Part shown: positions 1 through 5,983 of the stretch, in pieces
How positions within the stretch are numbered: the stretch's first letter is position 1
Layout of the letters: each line of letters begins with the position of its first letter
Assembly: GCA_016281295.1 (NCBI GenBank)
Contig: JAEEII010000322.1
Coordinates: 1 to 18,492 of the forward strand
Direction: 5' to 3'
DNA: 18,492 nucleotides
From: Bacteroidales bacterium
Lineage (GTDB): Bacteria; Bacteroidota; Bacteroidia; Bacteroidales; F082
The notes under the pieces: generated by a model
The model's database searches: none
What the model was told of the DNA's origin: nothing
What the model saw: the letters and a program-made list of their open reading frames with translations, nothing else
Translations under genes and position numbers: made by a program

Positions 1-213
1 ATGGATAGCACCTACCGTGTGGTGCTTAACTCCTATCGTTCCATGGGTGGAGGCAACCACTTCTTGAACGGTTGTGGTTGGCAAGCCGATGACATCGCCC
101 GTCATCGTATCTGGAACAGCGAAGAAGACCTTCGCTCCCTCTTCATCGAATGGGCACGCAACAAAGGCACCCTCGATAGCACTTGCTTGGGAGAATGGAA
201 AGTTAGAGATTAA
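1..213 (+). CDS. 5'-nucleotidase family protein, C-terminal fragment (5' end outside window)
   Basis: Only the last 70 codons are present; the gene begins upstream of the window, so the ATG at base 1 is probably internal. The fragment has the signature of the C-terminal domain of UshA-type 5'-nucleotidases / 2',3'-cyclic phosphodiesterases: a VVLNSYRSMGGGN segment near residue 7, matching the family's NSYR-x-x-GGG loop that helps form the nucleotide pocket, followed by a segment like the family's 'DLR..L.E....KGT' tail. Such enzymes are usually exported and release nucleosides from nucleotides; the export signal and the metallophosphatase domain would lie in the missing part. The reading frame closes with TAA at 211-213, inside a GTTAGAG-type repeat shared with other gene ends here. 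The family assignment rests on a short fragment. Confidence 0.72.
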   Translation: MDSTYRVVLNSYRSMGGGNHFLNGCGWQADDIARHRIWNSEEDLRSLFIEWARNKGTLDSTCLGEWKVRD

Positions 214-258
214 AGGTTAGAGATGCCTATCGGCTTTTCCCTCAACCCTTTAACCTCT
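205..258. terminator. Imperfect hairpin between convergent genes, built on GTTAGAG-like repeats
   Basis: Bases 205-221 and 242-258 are inverted repeats pairing at 14 of 17 positions around a 20-base loop. The hairpin lies between the 3' ends of the nucleotidase fragment and folE and overlaps the stop codon at 211-213. It could end transcription from both sides, but there is no clean T-tract, so terminator function is inferred from position and symmetry. Confidence 0.4.
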
Positions 259-259
259 C

Positions 260-850
260 TTACGGTTTCCACTCCTTGATGTAGGACATGAATTCGTTGC
301 GAACGCGGAGGTCCGATTTGAACACGCCCGTGAGGTAGGTGGATATCATATAGCCTTCTTTGCGTGCGCCGCGGCTTTCTTTGCACATGTGGCGTCCTTT
401 CATCATGAGGGCCATGCCGCGGGGTGGGTACTCGTTGCCGAGCGCTTCAGTGAGTACTTCCACCACTTCTTGTACAAGACGTTCCTGCACCTGTAGTTTG
501 GAGGAACAGTAGTCGATGACGCGACCAATCTTGGAGAGGCCAAGGATGCGTCCTTTCTTGTTGGGGATGTAGGCAAACCAATACTCGCCAAAAAAGGTGC
601 GGCAATGATGCTCACATACGGAATAGAAAGGTCCGTTGTCGATGACCATGTTGTCGTAGATAATTCCGTCCTGCCCATTGGGGAAGGTGGTGATGACGGG
701 CATCTGGTTGGGGTCATATCCGCGAAACATCTCCTTGAACATCCGTAAGATACGGTCAGGAGTAGCCTGCAACCCCACACGGTTAGGGTCGTCGCCAATG
801 TATTCAATAAGGTCGCGGATATGCTGTTTAGCTTGTTCTTCTGTAATCAT
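260..850 (-). CDS. folE: GTP cyclohydrolase I
   Basis: This enzyme converts GTP to 7,8-dihydroneopterin triphosphate, the first step of tetrahydrofolate (and related pterin) synthesis, in the cytoplasm. The 196-residue protein has the usual length. Visible hallmarks are CEHH at 79-82, GLSKIGRVIDY near 104-114, LQVQERL near 119-125, and HMC at 154-156. By analogy with the E. coli enzyme, Cys79, His82 and Cys156 are the zinc ligands and His81 and His154 are near the catalytic site. It lies 16 bases downstream of the type IX cargo gene on the same strand. Its ribosome binding site, TAAGGAG, overlaps the stop codon of that gene, so the two are probably cotranscribed. The annotated ATG gives a full-length N-terminus. 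Confidence 0.96.
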   Translation of the reverse strand: MITEEQAKQHIRDLIEYIGDDPNRVGLQATPDRILRMFKEMFRGYDPNQMPVITTFPNGQDGIIYDNMVIDNGPFYSVCEHHCRTFFGEYWFAYIPNKKGRILGLSKIGRVIDYCSSKLQVQERLVQEVVEVLTEALGNEYPPRGMALMMKGRHMCKESRGARKEGYMISTYLTGVFKSDLRVRNEFMSYIKEWKP

Positions 851-866
851 TCTTGATGAGATCTCC

Positions 867-1616
867 TTACTTCTTCACGATAAACTTCTCGGTTTTAACC
901 ATTTCGTCGTTGACGAAGAAGCTGCAGAAATAGATGCCGGGTTGGATATTGTCCAGAGGGAAGGTGATTCTGCCTTGGACGCTGTTCAGCATTCTGGAGT
1001 CCACTTCTTGGCCGAGGAGGTTATACAAGACAGCCTTGACAATGCCTGATTCGTTGCCTTTAAAGTCAAAATTGATTTGTGAAGTGGCAGGATTGGGGTA
1101 GGCCTTGCTCACTTGGATGTTGTTTTCGGCAACGCTTTCCGGGTTATAAGCATAGTGTACTTCAATGGTTACACGATCTTCAGGGTTGCGTGACGGATAG
1201 GCATGGTATTTCACAATCGTGGTGCCAGGGATTAAATTCTGTCCTGTGTAAGTCGGGTCAAGTTGATAATGGAAAGAGAGCATGCCCTCATCCGACAAAT
1301 TACCGCCTTCGATGGTGACGGGGTTCGGGCTGATGAAAACGGATGGAGCGAAACAGCTTCCCCAACAAATTGAGTTCTCCGTGCCTTCCACGGTGGATAC
1401 ATGCTCTTTCTCCACCAACACGTCAATGGGGTCACTGGTGAGGTTTCTGAGCTGCAGTTCCACCACCATCTCACCGAAATTGTTGGTGGGATGTGTCACG
1501 GTGATGACTTCATTATTGGCGTAAGCCGTGCCGTTTTTTTCAAACCGCAGTGATTGGGCGGAAATCATTCCGACCAAAACGCAAAGTGATAAAGTTAGTA
1601 AAGTTTTTTTAATCAT
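867..1616 (-). CDS. Secreted protein with type IX secretion C-terminal sorting domain
   Basis: The 249-residue protein starts with a Sec signal peptide (MIKKTLLTLSLCVLVGMISA, likely cleaved near residue 20). The middle, about 22-160, is rich in beta-strand-like sequence and contains an NSICWGSCF motif near 81-89 whose two cysteines could form a disulfide. Residues 170-249 form a type A C-terminal sorting domain: SKAYPNPATSQINFDF, then a YNLLGQEV segment, a PGIYF segment and a KFIVKK end. In Bacteroidota such domains send proteins through the type IX (Por) system to the surface or outside. No catalytic motif was recognised, so the cargo's job is unknown; an adhesive or structural role is a guess. 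A promoter-like sequence lies at 1664-1696, and folE follows closely. Confidence 0.85.
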   Translation of the reverse strand: MIKKTLLTLSLCVLVGMISAQSLRFEKNGTAYANNEVITVTHPTNNFGEMVVELQLRNLTSDPIDVLVEKEHVSTVEGTENSICWGSCFAPSVFISPNPVTIEGGNLSDEGMLSFHYQLDPTYTGQNLIPGTTIVKYHAYPSRNPEDRVTIEVHYAYNPESVAENNIQVSKAYPNPATSQINFDFKGNESGIVKAVLYNLLGQEVDSRMLNSVQGRITFPLDNIQPGIYFCSFFVNDEMVKTEKFIVKK

Positions 1617-1663
1617 AGTTATGTATTTTTTTATTTATTTCTTCTTCTTACTATTCGATGGTG

Positions 1664-1696
1664 CAAAGATGCAAAAAATATTCCATATTATGCAAG
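1664..1696 (-). promoter_or_regulatory. Bacteroidota-type promoter for the type IX cargo gene (and folE)
   Basis: On the minus strand, CTTG (1693-1696) is followed after 21 bases by CATCTTTG (1664-1671). These fit the -33 TTTG and -7 TAnnTTTG boxes with one mismatch each. The predicted start of transcription is near 1657, giving a leader of about 40 bases before the ATG at 1616. The match is by eye. Confidence 0.5.
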
Positions 1697-1705
1697 GGAA
1701 AAATT

Positions 1706-1713
1706 TAATTTTG
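1706..1713 (+). promoter_or_regulatory. Possible -7 box for birA
   Basis: TAATTTTG exactly matches the Bacteroidota -7 consensus TAnnTTTG and lies 15 bases upstream of the chosen birA ATG. No good -33 TTTG is seen at the expected spacing, and the leader would be very short, so this is tentative. It does argue against a translation start upstream of this point. Confidence 0.38.
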
Positions 1714-1728
1714 CGCAAAAATTTTGCC

Positions 1729-2472
1729 ATGAGAATCGAATATCTGGAGGAATTAGGTTCTACGAATGCTTATCTTCTTGAAAAAGAAGAGAATAAGCGT
1801 GTTGGATTAGTGGTCTGCGCTCGGATGCAGACGGCAGGAAAGGGGATGGGTACCAACGTTTGGGAGAGTGCTCCGGGGTTGAATTTAACCTTTAGCATGG
1901 GCTTCGACATGTCGTTTATGCGCGCTGAAGATCAGTTTCTGCTCTCACAAGCTGTGCCTTTGGGGTTGCTTGACGGGCTTGACATGCTGAAACTTAATGG
2001 TGAGGAGCCTTACCGCACCCTGTCGGTGAAATGGCCTAATGATCTATATTATGGCGACCGAAAACTATGTGGTATCCTTATCAATAGTAGTATTCATGGT
2101 ATGATGATGGGGGCATCGGTAGTCGGTATCGGTCTCAATGTTAACCAAATTGTTTTTCGGGATTGGCTAACGCATCCTATCTCCTTGAAAGCGATTTTGG
2201 GTAAGGAGTTGGCGTTGGAGCCATTGCTGGAACACTTGGTGGCAATGGTGGAACAGAGGGTGTCTATGTTGAAAACCGATGAAGGCATCGCCAAAATCAA
2301 AGCGGATTACCTTCATCGGTTATATCGTTATCGCATCTGGGCAGACTATGAGGTGGACGGTCAGAAAGTGAAACGTTTCATCACTGGGATTGACGCTTTC
2401 GGTCGCCTAAAAACCCTCGACGAAACCGGAAATGAATACGTTTCCGACCTCAAAACCATCCGTTACCTCTAA
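1729..2472 (+). CDS. birA: Biotin--[acetyl-CoA-carboxylase] ligase, catalytic domain only
   Basis: The enzyme activates biotin with ATP to biotinyl-AMP and transfers it to a lysine of carrier proteins such as the acetyl-CoA carboxylase BCCP subunit. From this ATG the protein is 247 residues and begins directly with the catalytic fold (GSTN at 10-13). The biotinyl-AMP loop is QTAGKGMG at 34-41 where many homologues read GRGxxGR, so an Arg is replaced by Lys38. KWPND is at 101-105, the likely catalytic lysine is Lys112 in RKLCGIL, and GIGLNVN is at 133-139. A small SH3-like C-terminal domain follows. There is no N-terminal helix-turn-helix, so unlike E. coli BirA it should not be a repressor. 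The frame is open upstream to 1528, but that would add 67 non-homologous residues across the divergent promoter region. The gene is convergent with pyrE. Confidence 0.93.
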   Translation: MRIEYLEELGSTNAYLLEKEENKRVGLVVCARMQTAGKGMGTNVWESAPGLNLTFSMGFDMSFMRAEDQFLLSQAVPLGLLDGLDMLKLNGEEPYRTLSVKWPNDLYYGDRKLCGILINSSIHGMMMGASVVGIGLNVNQIVFRDWLTHPISLKAILGKELALEPLLEHLVAMVEQRVSMLKTDEGIAKIKADYLHRLYRYRIWADYEVDGQKVKRFITGIDAFGRLKTLDETGNEYVSDLKTIRYL

Positions 2473-2479
2473 CCTCTCT
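2466..2479. repeat. CCTCTAAC-type extragenic repeat at the birA stop codon
   Basis: CCTCTAACCTCTCT contains the complement of GTTAGAGG, the motif found at several other gene ends in the window. The birA stop TAA (2470-2472) lies inside it. It sits in the 12-base gap between the convergent birA and pyrE genes. No stable hairpin was found here. Confidence 0.4.
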
Positions 2480-2484
2480 CCTTC

Positions 2485-3129
2485 CTAAAATTTCTCCGAC
2501 CAAGCCTGCGGGTCCTTGCGCCACTCGAGTAGCGACTGCTGGTCTTCTTCGCTGATGTATTTCTCTTCGATAGCCTTAAAGATAAGAGTCTCGTAGTTAG
2601 TTAGCGTGTGAAGGGTGCAGTTCTTGGCTTTGAAATTTTCTTCCGCAGCGGGGAGCTGGTAGGTGAAGATGGCCAGCATGCCTTTGACGTTGGCTCCGGC
2701 TTCGCGTAAGGCATCCACAGCAAGCAAACTCGATTTGCCTGTTGATACCAGGTCCTCGATGACAATGACCGATTGTCCCGATTCGATGACACCTTCAATT
2801 TGGTTCTGCATCCCATGGGACTTCTTCTCGGAACGCACGTAGGTAAATGGAAGCCCAAGCTCTTGAGCCACCAAAGCACCTTGGGCGATGCCTCCCGTCG
2901 CCACACCAGCGATGGCATCGGGTTTTCCGTAATGCTGCATCAGCTGCTCCACAAACTGTTGACGGATGAAGGTCCTCACCATGGGATAGGAGAGGGTGAC
3001 CCGGTTATCGCAATAGATGGGGCTGTGTAAGCCAGAAGCCCAGGTGAACGGCTGTTTCGGACTTAGTTTCACGGCCTTAATCTGCAAAAGATGCATGGCT
3101 AACATCAAAGCTGAATCGTCATATTTCAT
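2485..3129 (-). CDS. pyrE: Orotate phosphoribosyltransferase
   Basis: It catalyses orotate + PRPP to OMP + diphosphate, the fifth step of de novo pyrimidine synthesis. The 214-residue length is typical. The PRPP-binding motif is VIVIEDLVSTGKS at 121-133, with the acidic pair Glu125-Asp126 and the phosphate loop STGKS. VATGGIAQGA near 76-85 and YVRSEKKSHG at 97-106 supply the other conserved phosphate-binding residues (Arg99, Lys102, Lys103). The gene stands alone on the minus strand, convergent with birA and divergent from the NUDIX gene. An exact -7 box at 3175-3182 implies its own promoter. The ATG at 3127-3129 is the obvious start, as the homologous region begins within a few residues of it. 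Confidence 0.96.
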   Translation of the reverse strand: MKYDDSALMLAMHLLQIKAVKLSPKQPFTWASGLHSPIYCDNRVTLSYPMVRTFIRQQFVEQLMQHYGKPDAIAGVATGGIAQGALVAQELGLPFTYVRSEKKSHGMQNQIEGVIESGQSVIVIEDLVSTGKSSLLAVDALREAGANVKGMLAIFTYQLPAAEENFKAKNCTLHTLTNYETLIFKAIEEKYISEEDQQSLLEWRKDPQAWSEKF

Positions 3130-3137
3130 AAAATGTA

Positions 3138-3145
3138 TATTTTTG
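3138..3145 (+). promoter_or_regulatory. -7 box for the NUDIX-coaD operon
   Basis: TATTTTTG matches TAnnTTTG exactly, 32 bases upstream of the chosen ATG at 3178, with a predicted transcript start near 3152. No clear -33 TTTG was found. Because the box lies downstream of the alternative ATG at 3133, it supports the later start. Confidence 0.45.
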
Positions 3146-3174
3146 CGGTTGAATTCACTCCAAGTAATCTGCTA

Positions 3175-3182
3175 CAAATGTA
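3175..3182 (-). promoter_or_regulatory. -7 box for pyrE, overlapping the NUDIX start codon
   Basis: On the minus strand TACATTTG is an exact TAnnTTTG match. Transcription would begin near 3168, leaving about 39 bases of leader before the pyrE ATG at 3129. The box covers the plus-strand ATG at 3178-3180. No strong -33 element was found. Confidence 0.45.
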
Positions 3183-3843
3183 CAAGATTTTCTATGAACA
3201 ACGCGCATTGATTTTTCCAAATATCGTGGAAAAAGAACTTATTTTGGATGCAACTTCCCAACAATTAGAGACATACGAGGTTGAAAAAATTCATAATTTT
3301 TTTCGTCAGTGGCTGGTGGCACCGCTTCAAGAGGATGTCGTTATCGACGGAATCAGTCCTGAATTGCTTTCGGCGGCGTTGTGCCGAACCTTCGTCATGG
3401 CACCTGCCGCTGGCGGGGTGGTGGTGGACGAAAACCGCATCGCTGCGATTGAACGCAACGGCATCCCTGATCTCCCCAAAGGTCATGTCGAAGAAGGAGA
3501 GGACACCGCTACAGCGGCACTCCGTGAGGTGGAGGAGGAAACGGGACTCAAGGAGCTGAGCATCCTTCGCCCTTTGCCTTCCTCATGGCATTGCTATCTC
3601 TATGAGAATGAATGGCGACTGAAACAGACCTCTTGGTTCTTGATGGCCACCGCCGACAGCTCCCATATAGAGCCGCAACGTGATGAGGGCATCAGCGAAG
3701 TGGTCTTCCTCGGACCAGAAGATTTGGATTGGTTTCTGGAGAACACCTTCCGTTCTCTCGCCGATACCCTTGGCTCTTTTTTGCGCCAACAACTCAATAA
3801 AAACGATAACTTTAACGTAAATAACAAATTCAACAACGCATAA
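3178..3843 (+). CDS. NUDIX hydrolase
   Basis: NUDIX enzymes hydrolyse nucleoside diphosphates linked to another moiety. The substrate here is not predictable. From this start the protein is 221 residues, with an N-terminal part of about 70 residues before the NUDIX fold. The NUDIX box is complete at 102-124: Gly102, then Glu108, ALRE-V-xEE-TG-L, fitting Gx5Ex7REUxEExGU, so metal binding should be intact. DLPKGH just before it is also typical. Bacteroidota homologues begin with MYKI/V-type sequences, as does this start. The ATG at 3133 in the same frame is rejected because it lies upstream of the predicted -7 box. The stop is 2 bases before coaD, so the two genes are almost certainly cotranscribed. 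Confidence 0.88.
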   Translation: MYKIFYEQRALIFPNIVEKELILDATSQQLETYEVEKIHNFFRQWLVAPLQEDVVIDGISPELLSAALCRTFVMAPAAGGVVVDENRIAAIERNGIPDLPKGHVEEGEDTATAALREVEEETGLKELSILRPLPSSWHCYLYENEWRLKQTSWFLMATADSSHIEPQRDEGISEVVFLGPEDLDWFLENTFRSLADTLGSFLRQQLNKNDNFNVNNKFNNA

Positions 3844-3845
3844 AC

Positions 3846-4322
3846 ATGAAAAGAATCGCTGTCTTCCCGGGGTCGTTCGACCCGATCACATTAGGCCATC
3901 GCTCCATCGTCCTTCGAGCCTTGCCTATGTTTGATGTCATCTACGTAGCCGTGGGTGTCAATATGGAGAAACGTTCCACCTTCCCGCTGGAAAACCGCAT
4001 CGAATGGTGCAAGGCTGTTTTTGCCGACTATCCCAATGTGATGGTGGAGAGCTATGACGGCCTCACCGCCGACTTCTGTAAAAAGGTAGGGGCGCGTTTC
4101 ATTATCCGTGGCCTCCGTAGTGGCTCTGACTTCGAGTATGAGAATATGATTTGTCATGCCAACAAACGTTTGCATCCTGAACTTGAGACGGTCTTCCTCC
4201 TCACTGAGAGCGAACTGGTGGGTGTCAGCTCCAGTGTTGTGCGCGACATCTTCAAAAACGGTGGCGACACCTCTAAGTTCGTGCCGGAAGAAGTTGATTT
4301 GGAATTGCTGAAGAAGAAATAA
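3846..4322 (+). CDS. coaD: Phosphopantetheine adenylyltransferase
   Basis: CoaD joins 4'-phosphopantetheine and ATP to give dephospho-CoA, the penultimate step of coenzyme A synthesis, in the cytoplasm. The 158-residue length is standard. The nucleotidyltransferase motif is at the N-terminus, PGSFDPITLGH at 8-18, with the TxGH signature at 15-18. RGLRSGSDFEYE at 88-99 and GVSSSVVRDIF at 126-136 correspond to the conserved substrate and ATP-binding segments. It starts 2 bases after the NUDIX stop with no separate ribosome binding site, suggesting coupled translation. A long hairpin begins 14 bases after its stop codon. Confidence 0.96.
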   Translation: MKRIAVFPGSFDPITLGHRSIVLRALPMFDVIYVAVGVNMEKRSTFPLENRIEWCKAVFADYPNVMVESYDGLTADFCKKVGARFIIRGLRSGSDFEYENMICHANKRLHPELETVFLLTESELVGVSSSVVRDIFKNGGDTSKFVPEEVDLELLKKK

Positions 4323-4336
4323 ACGGCCTGATTTTG

Positions 4337-4402
4337 AACATCGAAAAACACGAAAAACACGAAAACCATTAATTTTTCGTTTATTACGTGTTTTTCGATG
4401 TT
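4337..4402. terminator. Long hairpin after coaD
   Basis: Bases 4337-4352 and 4387-4402 are a perfect 16-base inverted repeat (AACATCGAAAAACACG and its complement). Inside it, 4359-4365 pairs with 4374-4380 around an 8-base loop, so nearly the whole element folds on itself. A T-rich tail follows the right arm. It could terminate or attenuate transcription between coaD and the next gene; this is inferred from structure alone. Confidence 0.5.
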
Positions 4403-4442
4403 TTATTCTTTTTCGATGTTTTATTCTTTTTCGGTGTTTTTA
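4389..4442. repeat. 9/18-base tandem repeat upstream of the thioredoxin-fold gene
   Basis: TTTTTCGATGTTTTATTC occurs at 4391-4408 and again without change at 4409-4426, followed by a degenerate third copy from 4427. Each 18-base unit is two 9-base half-units (for example ATGTTTTAT and TCTTTTTCG). On the left arm of the hairpin the complementary 9-base unit CGAAAAACA is repeated at 4342-4350 and 4351-4359, with a variant at 4360-4368. Confidence 0.7.
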
Positions 4443-4453
4443 TTGAATCTGAT

Positions 4454-5815
4454 ATGAAGAAAACTGGATTATTGATAGTTGTATTGTTGGCTTGTCTTGT
4501 AGGGTTTGCGGGCAACGTCACGGTCTCGGGTCGTGTCAACCGGACTCATGCTTTGGTGCGGCTCATGGTTTGTGATGACCTGTTGATGGGCCATGAAACG
4601 GAAATCGCGCAATGTACCTCTGACAATCAGGGTTTTTTCTTGTTGGAAGGTGAGGTTGACCAAACCCTTCCCGCACGTCTTGTGGTAGGACTCGAAGGCG
4701 TTGACCTTTTTGTGCGCCCTGGAGCGGCTTACGAGGTCAGCATCACCATCCCTGAAGCGGCCCCTTCGCTTTCCTATTTCGAGCGACCTGCGCCTGCCCT
4801 TCGCGTCAAAACGGCCTCCGACCAAGGTATCTATCGCCAGATTATCATCTCGGAACAAATCATCAACAGCTATGTGCTCGAGTATTTCGACCAGCTGTAC
4901 CGCCGTCGGCAGTACCGTTATATTGACTCTATCAAGGAAACGATTCGTACGGAGCTGGATATTCACGACGACTATGTGATACAACAAAACACCTATAAAA
5001 TTGCTTCCATCCAGATGGCGGTTAACGCTGACGGTGGCAAGAAAGTGATTGGAGAGCTTTTTGACGGTAAACCTGTCCTTTATCACTGTCCTGCTTACAT
5101 GGATTTGTTTAAAGACTTGTTTTCCAATTGGTTCTATCGTCCCACTTACGACCTCGACGCTTTTCAAGAGTCCTTCCGTACCAGTACAGAGTCCTTCAAA
5201 CAAGTGGTCTTTGCCGACCCTTTCATGAGTCGTAACCCGCAGTTGGCGGAGTTGATCCTGCTTTATAATCTTCGTACCATGTACTATGAGCAACCCAAGA
5301 CGCGCAAGGCGGTTCGGATACACCTATCTGCCATTCGCGACAAGAGCCGTTATTCCGAGACGAAAGTCATGGTTGGCCATATCTTGGCTGAGTTCGACCG
5401 TTTCGCCACGGGAGCCCCGGCACCTGACTTTGAGCTTCTGTCTGTCACTGGAGAGATGGTGAAGCTTTCTGATTATAAGGATCAGATGGTCGTCTTGCAG
5501 TTTGTGGAGGGTAGCTCGGCTACAGTGGATCACCAGTTCGAGGACTTGGCTGACCTGCATCACCAGTGGCAGGACAGCGTGCAGCTCATCACCATCACCA
5601 CTAAAGACCAACTGGAACAGCATAAAAAACGTTTTGAGGATCATCATTACAACTGGCCACTTTTGAATCTCGGCAACGACATCCTTCTTTTGGAACGTTA
5701 CGAGGTGCGAACCTTTCCTGAATACTTCATCATTTTGCCTGGCACCAAGATTGGCCTGGCACCAGCCTCAGAAAAGACGTTGGGGGAGAATGTCACCAAA
5801 CTGCTGAAGGAATAA
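4454..5815 (+). CDS. Secreted thioredoxin-fold protein lacking the redox cysteines (TlpA/AhpC-TSA-like)
   Basis: From this start the protein is 453 residues. It opens with a signal peptide (MKKTGLLIVVLLACLVGFAG), so it is exported; Cys14 could be a lipid-attachment cysteine, but LLAC is a poor lipobox. Residues 20-100 look like the beta-rich N-terminal domain common in Bacteroidota TlpA-like proteins, and 120-310 is a mostly helical middle. Residues 320-450 form a thioredoxin-like domain: GAPAPDFELLS, a DYKDQMVVLQF strand, and a cis-proline loop TFPEYF with Pro422. Where active members have WCxxC after the strand, this protein reads FVEGSSATVDH (350-360), with no cysteine. It is therefore unlikely to be a disulfide oxidoreductase. 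The open frame extends upstream to 4388, but that part is translated repeat DNA and would bury the signal peptide. Confidence 0.75.
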   Translation: MKKTGLLIVVLLACLVGFAGNVTVSGRVNRTHALVRLMVCDDLLMGHETEIAQCTSDNQGFFLLEGEVDQTLPARLVVGLEGVDLFVRPGAAYEVSITIPEAAPSLSYFERPAPALRVKTASDQGIYRQIIISEQIINSYVLEYFDQLYRRRQYRYIDSIKETIRTELDIHDDYVIQQNTYKIASIQMAVNADGGKKVIGELFDGKPVLYHCPAYMDLFKDLFSNWFYRPTYDLDAFQESFRTSTESFKQVVFADPFMSRNPQLAELILLYNLRTMYYEQPKTRKAVRIHLSAIRDKSRYSETKVMVGHILAEFDRFATGAPAPDFELLSVTGEMVKLSDYKDQMVVLQFVEGSSATVDHQFEDLADLHHQWQDSVQLITITTKDQLEQHKKRFEDHHYNWPLLNLGNDILLLERYEVRTFPEYFIILPGTKIGLAPASEKTLGENVTKLLKE

Positions 5816-5914
5816 CTTCAGCGGGAATGATGTGGGAGCTTTTCTCATTCAATCGATGTCTGGCTGTTTTTTATGACTTTTTGACATATTTTTCTGTATT
5901 TCACAGAAATTCCC

Positions 5915-5922
5915 TACCTTTG
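5915..5922 (+). promoter_or_regulatory. -7 box for secA
   Basis: TACCTTTG is an exact TAnnTTTG match followed by GCAC, a very typical Bacteroidota arrangement. The predicted transcript start is near 5929, giving a leader of about 55 bases. A -33 element is not convincing (TCTG at 5893-5896 is the best placed). The remaining bases between 5816 and 5983 hold no credible gene. Confidence 0.55.
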
Positions 5923-5983
5923 CACGATTTTTGCCCAAAGCGCAAACTTCTAACTTCTTTTAAATTCAAAATTCTAAAAAAAG

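Noticed and set aside
1528..1728. Upstream extension of birA to the ATG at 1528
   Set aside because: It would cross the divergent promoter region and overlap the opposing gene's start, and the extra residues do not match biotin ligases.
3133..3177. Earlier NUDIX start at 3133
   Set aside because: It lies upstream of the predicted -7 box and the homologous N-terminus (MYKI) begins at 3178.
4388..4453. 22-residue extension of the thioredoxin-fold protein encoded by the tandem repeat
   Set aside because: It would place phenylalanine-rich repeats before a clear signal peptide; it is repeat DNA that happens to stay open.
4469..5323. 284-codon minus-strand open frame opposite the thioredoxin-fold gene
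   Set aside because: The plus-strand gene has a signal peptide and a thioredoxin fold; the antisense translation resembles nothing and has no start signals.
5825..5850. Weak hairpin (GAATGA / TCATTC) after the thioredoxin-fold gene as a terminator
   Set aside because: Only a 6-base stem with a 14-base loop and no T-tract following; too weak to annotate.
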